Assembly: GCA_947453885.1 (NCBI GenBank)
Contig: CANGIF010000014.1
Coordinates: 1 to 64,000, forward strand
DNA from: Flavobacteriaceae bacterium
Lineage (GTDB): Bacteria > Bacteroidota > Bacteroidia > Flavobacteriales > Flavobacteriaceae
Direction: 5' to 3'
Length of the DNA stretch: 64,000 nucleotides
Shown here: piece after piece, positions 52,533 through 63,100 of the stretch
Layout of the letters: each line of letters opens with the position of its first letter
Numbering within the stretch: position 1 is the first letter of the stretch
Notes under the pieces: model-generated
Told to the model about the DNA's origin: nothing
The model's database searches: none
What the model saw: only the letters and a program-made list of their open reading frames with translations
Program-made: the position numbers and the translations under genes

Positions 52533-54854
52533 ATGAAAAAACTATTACTATTGTTAGCAATTGTGTTTTCTTTTGGTCAAATAGTTGCTCAAAAAAGCAC
52601 TGCATGGCGAAAAATAACACAAGAAGATGTTTCTAAACTTCAAAGAGTACGAACCGAAGGAAACACAGAAGGTGAATTGTATTTTACAGTTAACACATCA
52701 GCTGTAAAACAAGCGTTATTAAATGCAACTGACAAATTTTCAAACACGGCTGGAATTTCGATTTACTTCCCAAATAAAAACGGCGAAATGGAACAATTTA
52801 AAGTGTGGGAAAACTCTAATATGGAGCCAAGTTTTCAAGCGCAGTTTCCAGACATTAGAGCTTATGTTGGAAAAAGTGTAACTGATAAAGGAACTGTTAT
52901 AAATTTTAGTCTTTCGCCACAAGGCATTCAAACTATTCTTTTCAGAACAGATGGATCTACTGAGTTTATAGAAGCGTATGATAAAAACGCAACAGCTTAC
53001 GTTCTTTTTGATGCATCAAATACTAAAAAAGGAGCCTTAAATTGTTCAACTGCTAACGGAGCAACTGTTCTTGAAGAAGTAAATGAATTCAGAATGAGTC
53101 AAAATGCTGCAAGATCAGATAACGCTAAATACAAAACCATGCGTTTGGCTTTGTCTTGTACTGCTGAATATTCTAACTATTTTGGGGCTACAAGTAGTGC
53201 TCAAATGAGTTTGGTGCTAGCAGGTATGAATGCTACTATGACAAGAGTAAATGGGGTGTATGAAAAAGAACTTGCTGTTCATTTAAACATGATAAACAAC
53301 GCAAGTGTAATTTATTATGACCCTGCAACAGACCCTTATGACGATGCTGCAACTGGTGCTGGTGGTAATTCACCAACTTGGAATGCTCAATTACAAGGTG
53401 CGCTAACACCAAACATAGGTGAAGCAAACTACGACATTGGACACTTATTTGGTGGCTCAGGTGGTGGTGGAAACGCTGGATGCATCGGTTGTGTGTGTGT
53501 TAATGGACAAAAAGGAAGTGGCTTTACTTCACCTAGTAATAACATTCCTGCAGGAGACTCATTTGACATTGATTATGTTGCTCACGAAATGGGACATCAA
53601 ATGGGTGGAAATCATTCTTTTACTTATAATAGCGAAGGAACTATTGCTCAGACTGAACCAGGAAGTGGCTCCACAATAATGGGATATGCTGGTATTACTA
53701 GTTATGATGTTCAAGCCCACTCAGACCCTATATTTTGTTACAAAAATATTTATCAAATCCAGAACAATTTAAATAACAAAACGTGTCCTGTTTCAACTAC
53801 AATGACAACCAATGCAACCCCAGTAGTTAACGCAGGATTGGATTATACCATTCCAATTAGTACTGCTTTTGTATTAACAGGAACAGCTTCAGATGCTGAT
53901 ACAAGTGATGTTTTAACTTATTTATGGGAACAAAACGATCAAGGATCAAGCACTACAACTAGTGCTAATAGCTTTGTTACTTCAACAAAAACCACAGGCC
54001 CTACTTTTAGAACATTTAAACCTAGTGCCAACATCATGCGTTATTTCCCTCAAATGGGTAAGATTTTAGCAGGAACAATTGCAATTACTTCAGGAACCAC
54101 CTCCAATTGGGAAACCGTTTCGTCGGTAGCAAGAACGTTAAACTTTACTTTTACTGCTAGAGACAATCATGCCGGTGGTGGACAAACAAAAACAGATCTT
54201 GCTAAAATTACAGTTAATGCTACAGGTGGTCCTTTTACGGTAACTTCTCAAGCAGCAGTTGGTATTTCTTATATGGGTTTAACGCCACAAACTGTTACAT
54301 GGAATGTAGCTAATACAACTGCTGCTCCTTTCAATACTCCTACTGTAGATATATTAGTATCAACTAACGTTTCCACTTCTTTGGAAACTTTTAATGCTAC
54401 AACACCTACCGTTCAAAATGCTACTGTGTGGACAACTATTGCTTCAGGAGTTCCTAACAACGGTTCTTATTTAGTTACTTTACCAGATGTTCCTTCTACT
54501 AAAACAACTTGTAGATTTATGGTTAAAGCGGTTGGAAATGTTTTCTTAGCTGTAAATGCTAAAAACTTTACAATTACACCTAATTTAGCAAATGAAAGTT
54601 TTAGTTTAGACAATTTCAGTTTGTTTCCTAATCCAAACAACGGAAAATTTACGGTGCAATTTGATTCTGTTTCTTCTAACACCATTGAAGTTGCTATTAA
54701 CGATATGAGAGGAAGAAGCGTGTATCAAAAACAATTTGAAAACACAGGTGTTTTTTCTCAAGAAATTCAAATGGATTCCATTCAGGCAGGAATTTATTTA
54801 GTAACTGTTAAAGATGGTGCTAGAAAAGTTGTGAAAAAAATTGTGGTAAACTAA
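52533..54854 (+). CDS. Secreted reprolysin-like zinc metalloprotease, T9SS cargo
   Basis: 773 residues. Signal peptide MKKLLLLLAIVFSFGQIVAQ; a propeptide-like N-terminal region; an M12B-like metalloprotease domain with HEMGHQMGGNHSF (HExxHxxGxxH) and a later met-turn region (STIMGYAG). A PKD/cadherin-like sandwich follows (VVNAGLDYTIPISTAFVLTG, with Gly-Thr-rich strands). The T9SS type A tail begins FSLFPNPNNGKFTVQF and ends AGIYLVTVKDGARKVVKKIV. It degrades extracellular protein. Its promoter is intact despite the IS upstream. Confidence 0.92.
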   Translation: MKKLLLLLAIVFSFGQIVAQKSTAWRKITQEDVSKLQRVRTEGNTEGELYFTVNTSAVKQALLNATDKFSNTAGISIYFPNKNGEMEQFKVWENSNMEPSFQAQFPDIRAYVGKSVTDKGTVINFSLSPQGIQTILFRTDGSTEFIEAYDKNATAYVLFDASNTKKGALNCSTANGATVLEEVNEFRMSQNAARSDNAKYKTMRLALSCTAEYSNYFGATSSAQMSLVLAGMNATMTRVNGVYEKELAVHLNMINNASVIYYDPATDPYDDAATGAGGNSPTWNAQLQGALTPNIGEANYDIGHLFGGSGGGGNAGCIGCVCVNGQKGSGFTSPSNNIPAGDSFDIDYVAHEMGHQMGGNHSFTYNSEGTIAQTEPGSGSTIMGYAGITSYDVQAHSDPIFCYKNIYQIQNNLNNKTCPVSTTMTTNATPVVNAGLDYTIPISTAFVLTGTASDADTSDVLTYLWEQNDQGSSTTTSANSFVTSTKTTGPTFRTFKPSANIMRYFPQMGKILAGTIAITSGTTSNWETVSSVARTLNFTFTARDNHAGGGQTKTDLAKITVNATGGPFTVTSQAAVGISYMGLTPQTVTWNVANTTAAPFNTPTVDILVSTNVSTSLETFNATTPTVQNATVWTTIASGVPNNGSYLVTLPDVPSTKTTCRFMVKAVGNVFLAVNAKNFTITPNLANESFSLDNFSLFPNPNNGKFTVQFDSVSSNTIEVAINDMRGRSVYQKQFENTGVFSQEIQMDSIQAGIYLVTVKDGARKVVKKIVVN

Positions 54855-54889
54855 ATCTTAAAACTTAGTTTTTAATCCTAGTGATAACA

Positions 54890-54924
54890 AAAAAAAAGAT
54901 GCAATTAATTGCATCTTTTTTTTT
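54890..54924. terminator. Bidirectional terminator
   Basis: AAAAGATGCAATT / AATTGCATCTTTT perfect stem with A- and T-runs on its two sides, between the protease gene and convergent lpxH. Confidence 0.85.
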
Positions 54925-54966
54925 GTTATACAAATTTATAAAACTGAACCATGCGTCTTTTTGATG

Positions 54967-55716
54967 TTATTTATACTCTTTTAATTCAAATTGTTCTCCA
55001 TCAAACACCCCATAAGTAAAGTATCCTATCCAGTCGCCTAAATTGATGTATTCAGAATTTTCACCAACAGTTAATTGCATTGGCAAATGACGGTGTCCAA
55101 AAACAAAATAATTGTAATGTTTTGTTTCCAATTTTCGTTTTGTATAAAGAATGAGCCATTCTTTGTCTTCACCTAAGAAATTTACGTCTTCCTCTCCAGA
55201 TATTAATTTATTTTTAACCGATAAATGTTGTGCTAACTTCATTCCTATGTCTGGATGCAACCAGCGGTACAACCACTTTGAAAAAGGATGTACAAAAATT
55301 TTTTTCATTCTTTTATACCCTAAATCGCCCGGCCCTTTTCCATCACCATGTCCAATTAAAAACGTTTTACCATTAAATGTAAATTCTTTATTATCATAAA
55401 AAACGGGAATGTCCAATTCTTTTTCAAAATAATCGTTCATCCACAAATCATGATTTCCTACAAAAAAGTAAATGGGAATACCTTTATCACGCAACTCAAC
55501 AAGTTTTCCTAATACCCTTACAAAACCTTTTGGAACTACTGTTTTGTACTCAAACCAAAAGTCAAATAAATCACCTAATAAAAAAAGTGCTTCGGCATCT
55601 TTGCTAATGGTGTCTAACCAAGAAACAAACTTTTGCTCTCTAGGAAAACTTTTTTGTGGAGTTGGAGCACCAAAATGTTGGTCTGAGGCAAAATATATCT
55701 TTTTTGAAATAACCAT
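54967..55716 (-). CDS. lpxH: UDP-2,3-diacylglucosamine diphosphatase
   Basis: 249 residues of the calcineurin-like phosphoesterase family with all metal motifs: SDQHFG (D-x-H), FLLGDLFDFWFE, FFVGNHDLWM, LIGHGDG and FVFGHRHLP. It hydrolyses UDP-2,3-diacylglucosamine to lipid X in lipid A synthesis, acting at the inner membrane. The FDFWFEY segment is typical of LpxH. Stand-alone gene. Confidence 0.9.
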   Translation of the reverse strand: MVISKKIYFASDQHFGAPTPQKSFPREQKFVSWLDTISKDAEALFLLGDLFDFWFEYKTVVPKGFVRVLGKLVELRDKGIPIYFFVGNHDLWMNDYFEKELDIPVFYDNKEFTFNGKTFLIGHGDGKGPGDLGYKRMKKIFVHPFSKWLYRWLHPDIGMKLAQHLSVKNKLISGEEDVNFLGEDKEWLILYTKRKLETKHYNYFVFGHRHLPMQLTVGENSEYINLGDWIGYFTYGVFDGEQFELKEYK

Positions 55717-56022
55717 ATTTTAAAACATTGTTGTCTGATAAAAGTCATTTTAATTTACGAGTTGTAAAAATAACGTAACGATGAGTAAAAGTAATTGTTT
55801 TTCTAGTAAATCTGTTTTAGGACCGCTGATTTCTTTACTATAATGACAAAAAATAAAAGAGTACTTTTAAAAAGTACTATTCAAATTCATGTCATACAAC
55901 GAATTAAAGTATTCCAGCCTAAAATTAGTAGGCTTTTAAAAGTACTTAGTTATATTTGACCAAATGTAATCGCCAATAAAAAGCGATACCTTGGTTGACC
56001 AGAAAAAATAAATTTTGCAACT

Positions 56023-56586
56023 ATGAAAACCGAAAAAGAAAAAATGCTAGCTGGAGAACGCTATTTTGCCAATGATAAAGAACTAGCAACAGAGCGAACC
56101 TCAGCCAAAAAACTGCTCCACAAACTAAATGTAACGGAATATGTAATGAACGGCAACGCTAAATCCATTCTTCGCCAGTTACTGCCGAATGCACACCAAC
56201 GAATGTACATTGAACCTCCTTTTCATTGCGATTATGGCTACAACATATATTCGGGTGAAAATGTGTATTTCAATGTCAATTGTGTGGTTTTAGATTCTGG
56301 TTCAATTACAATTGGCAACAACGTTTTCTTTGGTCCTGGCGTACACATTTACACTACAACACATCCAACACAGCCAAAAGAGCGCCTTAGCGTTGAATTT
56401 TCCAAACCCATAACTATTGGCAATGATTGTTGGATTGGTGGAAATACTGTACTGCTTCCCGGAGTAAAAATAGGAAATGGTTGTACAATAGGTGCGGGCG
56501 CTGTGGTTACAAAAGATATTCCAGACAACACAGTAGCCGTTGGGAATCCAGCTAAAGTAATTCGGAAGTTAGAGGAAGAAAAATAA
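56023..56586 (+). CDS. Maltose/galactoside O-acetyltransferase-like hexapeptide protein
   Basis: 187 residues. The N-terminal Maa domain (KEKMLAGERYFANDKELATER) is followed by a left-handed beta helix of hexapeptide repeats (ITIGNNVFFGPGVHIYTTTH, with the catalytic-type histidine after the threonines; ITIGNDCWIGGNTVLLPGVK, IGNGCTIGAGAVVTKDIP). It transfers acetyl from acetyl-CoA to a sugar hydroxyl. The natural acceptor is unknown. Confidence 0.92.
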   Translation: MKTEKEKMLAGERYFANDKELATERTSAKKLLHKLNVTEYVMNGNAKSILRQLLPNAHQRMYIEPPFHCDYGYNIYSGENVYFNVNCVVLDSGSITIGNNVFFGPGVHIYTTTHPTQPKERLSVEFSKPITIGNDCWIGGNTVLLPGVKIGNGCTIGAGAVVTKDIPDNTVAVGNPAKVIRKLEEEK

Positions 56587-56650
56587 GCCGCCTTAGACGT
56601 TGAGAATTGACTTACAATGTAAAGTAAGTTCAAAGTAAAAAAATGAGTAC

Positions 56651-56678
56651 AAAAAAAGTAGGCAAAACCTACTTTTTT
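56651..56678. terminator. Terminator between convergent genes
   Basis: AAAAAGTAGG - CAAAA - CCTACTTTTTT stem-loop with T runs either way. Confidence 0.85.
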
Positions 56679-56696
56679 ACAACTAAATATTTGAAG

Positions 56697-57311
56697 TTAC
56701 ACCCCGTATATAATTTCAACAATGTCGCTTGGCACACCTACTTCACTATCGTCTACTACACCAAAAGCACGGTACTCCCAATGTTCGGGTTGCCCGGCTA
56801 CTTGCAATGAAAAATTATGATCAAATGGATTTTTAGTAGCCCGTGCAACATACAACCATTCTAAAGCTCCTTTTTTTCTACGATAAATATTGATACCGTC
56901 AGCATACATCTTTTTAAATTTAATTCGTACAATTCCACCATACAACTCTACTGTTATTTTTGCTTTGTAGTTTGCAAAATCAACTGTTGGAGCATGCGTT
57001 TTGATTCCTAATTCCTCACCAATAGCATCTGTAAAATTTACAGCCGTTTTGTGTCTTCCAATTTCTGCTCGCAAAGCACCACCTTCCGATGCTATAATAG
57101 CTTTACGAGCCTCAATCGCACCTTTCAATTGACCCCGTTTGTCACTTACGTTGTTAACCGATTCAATAATCGCATCGCAATTTGCTTGCTCTGCCGCAAC
57201 CTTTTCAGGGGTTAAACCTAATAATCCTGCAAAATTACCAATTTTTGCTTTGTAATTTGCGGCCCATACAGCTAACAAAGAGTCTGTAAGAGGAAAAAAA
57301 CTTCTAGACAT
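56697..57311 (-). CDS. Lineage-specific protein of unknown function
   Basis: 204 residues. An alpha-helical N-terminal half (LLAVWAANYKAKIGNFAGLLG, then VNNVSDKRGQLKGAIEARKA) precedes a C-terminal beta-sandwich that looks fibronectin III-like (VELYGGIVRIKFKKMYADGI, WEYRAFGVVDDSEVGVPSDI). No signal peptide. Proteins like this recur in Bacteroidota genomes, often near paralogs of the 247-residue protein at 13.6 kb. Function unknown. Confidence 0.55.
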   Translation of the reverse strand: MSRSFFPLTDSLLAVWAANYKAKIGNFAGLLGLTPEKVAAEQANCDAIIESVNNVSDKRGQLKGAIEARKAIIASEGGALRAEIGRHKTAVNFTDAIGEELGIKTHAPTVDFANYKAKITVELYGGIVRIKFKKMYADGINIYRRKKGALEWLYVARATKNPFDHNFSLQVAGQPEHWEYRAFGVVDDSEVGVPSDIVEIIYGV

Positions 57312-58665
57312 ACCTACAAAATTTTAAAATTAATATTATTAAATAATTATACTACTATAACAGCAAATTAAATACCATATTGTTATTTTATATGTTAAAT
57401 TTAATTTAATAATACCTTAATAAATATTAAAAATGTAAAATATACCAATGTTTATTGACTCTTTATCGTATCTTATGCCGTTCAAATTTACTTTGAAGAG
57501 CTCTTATTATATTTTTGTGCTGTCCTAAATTACATAAGAACCGTTCTGATTTAGTTTAGAACCGTACTAATTTACTTTATATCTGTCTTTGAGCAGTTGT
57601 GCGCAATATTAATTTTGTTATGAAACGGTATTTTTTTTATAAAATACTACTTAATTTACTTTTTAGCAATTCTATATTAAAAAAAGAAGCGTTTTTTAAA
57701 AAAAAGGTATGGTATAATTTAGTCCTGCGCTTTATTTGCGCCGTTCTGAAATGCACTTTTGTAACCATGGGTTGTATTTGTGTTGTTCAAATCCATATCA
57801 GGGAGTAGTCATTAGATTGTATTAACATAAAAAAAATGCAACATTTTTTTGTAAATGAAACTTTTGTAAAAAAAATAGTTTAAAATTTATTGCAGGATAT
57901 TAATTCCTGCATATTCTCAATTAAAAAATATTTTTTGTTGGAATTTTTATGCAATAATTGTCTTTTAAGATGTGTAAATTAGTCCTACTATTCAGCTTTT
58001 TCAACAAAAAAAAGGTTTTTTGTACCATTTTCTATCTAAAAAATGAAATAAAAAAAACCTTTTATTATTCCATAATCACCACTTATTACAAAATACAACC
58101 CACTTATTTATTCAAATAAAAAAAATCAACTTTATTGCATCAATTAATAAAAAAACTCTCTATTTTAGTAAAATATTAACAATAGTTTTTAATCAATCTA
58201 TTTAAATCTTGTTTTAGGGTTACTAAAAGGCAAAAAAAATAAAATAATGAGTAAAAGAAGCAAAATATACAATTGTTAATTGAAAAAGTTGAATTGGTTT
58301 ATATATTTGAACAATATAGATGATATATGACAAATCTTTTTATAATCGAAAACCTTAAAATAAATTTAAACCAATGGGAAAAAATGAAACTTTTTATATA
58401 GTATTATCTACTCTATTATATTATTAAAAAAGTTTATTAAATTCAACTAGATTTGAAATAAAAGTCATTACAAATAGTTTTATATACCACTAGGTTTAAT
58501 TTTTAAAACTGACGATAAATAATCATAAAAAAAATATGCACAATGGGTTTTTACTTAGTAAAAATATACGATTTGAGAATATAAAAATTCTTTTCACAAA
58601 TAATGTACTACAAATGGACTTGTAGTAAAAATAGTAATTAATTAAATAGTAACAGTTTATATCTT
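57312..58665. other. Long AT-rich intergenic region
   Basis: About 1.35 kb of very AT-rich DNA with many A and T runs and no convincing gene. A short frame at 57599-57808 has a biased, low-information sequence and is not supported. A terminator for upstream genes is not obvious. Confidence 0.55.
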
Positions 58666-60156
58666 ATGAAAATCTCTAACACTAACTTGTTTATTAATTT
58701 TGCTTTTTTGGTTGTTATTAGTAACACTATTTTTTCTCAAGAAAAAAAACCTTTTAACGGAAATTTTATTTGGATTAAAGGAAATGAAATTGCTATAAAA
58801 AGTAATTCAAACATAGCGCAAGATGAAACCGAAATATTGAAAAAAACATTCAATTTCAATCCTATCGTTGATTTTTCAAAAGATAAAATTCTAAAAGAAT
58901 ATAAAAAACGAATTGAAAAACAATCGTCTTTATTTCTAGTTTTCAAATGCGCTACTTCAGATGAAAACACTTTAGTGGCTCTAGAAAGAGGAACTTATAA
59001 ATCAACTATCAGCAATAGAAAATTAGATTCTGATGGTGCAACTGCAACTTATAAAGGAGAATCTAAAACAGGTGTGATTGTTAGCTTTATTTATAATAAA
59101 AATTCACTTATTGGTAAAAAAAATGGCACTATGTCAATAAGTGATTTTTTATACAACGATAAATTATTTGAAAATCAATTGTTAGAATTAATATATATAC
59201 CTAAAAGTGTAAGTACGAAACAAAAAAATACTATTGAAAGTTATCTATCCTTAAAATACGGTATTTCATTACATGAAGATCAAAACTATTTAAACTCTAA
59301 AGGAGATACCATTTGGAATGTAAAGCAAGATAAAAATTATACTAAACGAGTAACAGGCATTGGAAAAGATTTGTTTTTCGGATTAAATCAGAAACAGTCT
59401 AAAAATACAACTCTTGATGGTTTGACTATTGGCCTAAATAAAATTAAAAGTACAAATGTTGATAATGATGTAGTGCTAAAAGACAAAAGTTTTATTCTAT
59501 GGGGTGATAATGGGAAAACAGCTGTTTTGAAAAAATGCGATGACGGAACGCAAAAAAGAATGAAAAGAATTTGGAAATTTAAATCCATTTCGGATAGTAG
59601 TGCCAAATACAAAGTACAAATAAAGATTGATAAAAAACAAATGCCTCTTGATGGTACTTTGAATGACGATGATGATATGAATAAATTTATGTGGTTGGCA
59701 ATTGACACTTCAAATTCGGCGGAATTTAATTATGCAACTGCTGAATACAGTAAAGCTACCGTCAATTCAAAGGATGAAATAGTTTTTGACAATGTTGAAT
59801 TGAATTCTAATTCTAATTGTTTGTTTACAATTGTTAAAGCAAATGAAAATCATGTAACAGCTACTGCAATGGATTCAAATAAAGTACCTAGTTACGATAG
59901 TAACTTGTCAGGGAAATATAAGCTTTACCCAAACCCAATAAGTGCAAATGATAAATTTTCCTTGCAATTCAATTTAAAGGAAACATCAAATGTTACCGTT
60001 CAAATAGTAGATGTTAATGGCAAAACCATTAAAAGTAAAAATTTAGGTTTTATAGACGATTATCTATACAGTGATAGTTTATCCGTAAGCGGTACCTATT
60101 TAATTTTAGTAACTGTAAATGGTAGAAGTGAGACCAATAAATTGATTGTAAAATAA
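58666..60156 (+). CDS. Secreted protein with T9SS sorting domain (SprB-neighbour-like fold)
   Basis: 496 residues. Signal peptide MKISNTNLFINFAFLVVISN; a central domain found in Bacteroidota surface proteins with KYGISLHEDQNYLNSKGDTI, then RVTGIGKDLFFGLNQKQS; a later sandwich (RMKRIWKFKSISDSSAKYKV); and a T9SS tail beginning KLYPNPISANDKFSLQF. The next gene starts 24 bp downstream and encodes a giant SpvB/Tc-like protein, so the two are probably cotranscribed and exported together. Function unknown. Confidence 0.78.
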   Translation: MKISNTNLFINFAFLVVISNTIFSQEKKPFNGNFIWIKGNEIAIKSNSNIAQDETEILKKTFNFNPIVDFSKDKILKEYKKRIEKQSSLFLVFKCATSDENTLVALERGTYKSTISNRKLDSDGATATYKGESKTGVIVSFIYNKNSLIGKKNGTMSISDFLYNDKLFENQLLELIYIPKSVSTKQKNTIESYLSLKYGISLHEDQNYLNSKGDTIWNVKQDKNYTKRVTGIGKDLFFGLNQKQSKNTTLDGLTIGLNKIKSTNVDNDVVLKDKSFILWGDNGKTAVLKKCDDGTQKRMKRIWKFKSISDSSAKYKVQIKIDKKQMPLDGTLNDDDDMNKFMWLAIDTSNSAEFNYATAEYSKATVNSKDEIVFDNVELNSNSNCLFTIVKANENHVTATAMDSNKVPSYDSNLSGKYKLYPNPISANDKFSLQFNLKETSNVTVQIVDVNGKTIKSKNLGFIDDYLYSDSLSVSGTYLILVTVNGRSETNKLIVK

Positions 60157-60180
60157 TTCATAATTTAATTTTTTCGCAAA

Positions 60181-63100
60181 ATGGAAAACAGAAAAAAAAT
60201 TTTTGGAGTAAACAGAAACATAGTGTTATTTTTTCATAAGATAATGCTTTTTGGTGTTTTACACATGTCGTTTGTTGCTCCTTCGCAAACCATGATTAAC
60301 GATTATTTCAATACGGAAGTTCATTTGCGTTATTTAGGTTCTAGTTTGACTCATCGCTTAGAAATTAATAATGATGTGAAAGAAGCAGGAGATAGTTCTA
60401 CTAAGAAAAGTTTTTTTAATCCAATACAATTGCAAAAAAACAAATGGTACATTCATGATGAAAAAGAAGCACCTAATTATACAATTAAATCAGACCTTGA
60501 AATTGGAGTGATAGGAGTGACTAAAGAAAATCCTTTGGATAATGCTAGCGATAATATTTTTAAATTTTCTATAGCAAAATTACCCAATTCAAAATCAAGA
60601 GTTTACTTAAGTTATGATTTGTATGGTGTTCAGGATTTTAATGCAGTTGCTAGAAGTATCAATCAACGCCTTTCAACAGGTGGTTATATTGTAAAACAAC
60701 AACAAGGATGGACTAAACAAAAAGAGGAAATCAATCCTAACTGGCTTAAAGTTGGAGAAAACATACTACTCTTTTCTATTCCAAATGGAGCTAACTACCA
60801 ATATAAAATAAAGAATTTAAAACTTGAAGTAGTTAATTATACATCAAACAAACTCACGCCTCTATTAACCCTAAACAGTCCAACAGTTACTTTTGAAAAA
60901 GACAATCAAATATATATTAAGGGGTTTGTACGAAATGATGCTGCAAAAGATATAAAAATATATGCCGAAGAACAATTACTTACTTGTAGAGACGGAGAAT
61001 TTGAAGGGTTTATTACTTTAACCGAAACGCTCAAAAACAAAAAATTTGTAGTAGTAAAAGCTATAGATGCCAAAGGTTTAATAGGACAAGAAGTGGTTAC
61101 ATTTGATTTTTTGAATGAGGCAGATAAATTGTTTCCTGTTGAAACTACAATAGATAAAGTTGTTTCTTTATTTAATCCGACAACTTCAAATACGTTACAA
61201 ACTGAGGGTGCCGCAATTACAATTAAAGAAGGTGCATTGAAAGAACCTAAAGAAATTAGTATTGTCAAATTACGCCCAGTTGATATTCCACCTATGGGAT
61301 CGGGGATGCTGAATGTTACCAAAGGGGGACTTGCCTATCGTTTTTTGCCTGATGGCACACAGTTTGAAAAACCAGTACACTTAGCTATAGGCTACGATGA
61401 AAAAAAATTACCAAAAGGATATAGTACAAAAGACATTAAAACCTTTTATTTCAATTTAAAATCAAAAAGCTGGGTAGCTGTAAAACGAGATAGCATAGAT
61501 GAAAAAGAAAAATTGATATTGGTATCTACCAATCATTTTACGGACTATATAAACGGAATCATACAGACTCCTGAAAGTCCGCAAACAGCAGGTTTTACAC
61601 CAACCATGATGAATGACATAAAAGCTGCTGATCCATCCTCTGAAATGACCATTATCAGTCCGCCAGAAGTGTCTCAAAAAGGAGATGCCAACATAAGTTA
61701 CCCAATTAATATACCATCAGGAAGAAAAGGAATGCAACCTAAAATTGCTTTACAATATAGTAATGAAGGAGGAAATGGATGGTTGGGAAAAGGTTGGGGG
61801 CTTACAACACCTTCTATCAGTATAGATACGCGTTGGGGAGTACCACAGTTAGATCCAGTTAACGAAACTGAAATTTACACATTAAATGGAGAACAATTAA
61901 TGTATCCAAAAATAGATGCTCCTAATGGTTCAAAAAATGATTGGATGCCCAATAGACATTACGATGTTCCAACTGGAAACTCTACTTTATACAATACAAC
62001 ACCTAGAGCGAGAATTACAGATGCTGTCTTTACCCCTAGAAAACAAGGAAGTTTTGCCGTTATTATTAGACATGGTGATGCTCCAACAAATTATTATTGG
62101 GAAGTAACAGGAACCGATGGTACTAAAAATTGGTATGGCGGAGATAGTAAAGGAATAAATGAAAATGCTATAATACGAGTTCCAGGAAACGTACAAAATA
62201 CAAATATTGTTCATTGGGGATTGTATAAAACAGAAGATGTTTTTGGAAACTACGTAATCTATAAGTATACAAATACATTTTTGAGTGGAGTATCAGGAAG
62301 TGATGCTAATTTAATTGATGGTAAAATTTTTAATATTGCCGAAATTTTTTATACTGGTTATGAAGATAATTATGGAAATTACTCCGTGTTTTTTAAGACC
62401 GATAATCAGATTAGACAGGATGTAACAATTAATGCCAGATTGGGTCTAAAACAAATTGAACCCTATCGATTAAATAAAATTATAGTAAACTACAAAGACC
62501 AACCTATTCGTTCCTATAGATTTAATTATAGCGAAGGTGTTTTTGGAAAATCTTTATTAAAAGACTTGAGCGAATACGAAGGAGATAGTGATGTATCGGA
62601 AATGTTTCACAAACATACTTTTGAATATTATGATGATATAGTCGATATAAAAGGAAATGTAGCAAACGCAATAAGTCCATATTCTTATGATGTACCAATT
62701 AATCCAAGTCCAAGTTATACTTTATTAAATACTAATAATTTATTACATCCATCTGCAGCTAATTCTAACGAAACAATACAATGGGATTGGGGTGTTAGAC
62801 CTGCGGTTGGTATAGATTTGTTAGAAGTATCTAATGATCCTGCACAATTGTTTACAGTAGGAACACATTTAGGAGAGTCCTATAAAAACAGTAAAGGTAA
62901 AATTACAATGATAGATATAGATGGTAATGGTCTTGAAGATGTAGTTTATAGATCTGATGATAACTTATATTATTTACCACATTTTAAAAATATTAATGGC
63001 AATGATGTATTTAATTCACAAAGAAATATATTGAATATCAATAATTTTTACAGAAACAATGGTTTAACCCAAACAATTTTTGGAGATTCATGGGATATTA

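Noticed and set aside
57599..57808. A 69-codon frame in the AT-rich desert
   Set aside because: Low-complexity, Lys/Phe-rich sequence, no neighbour support and no recognisable domain.
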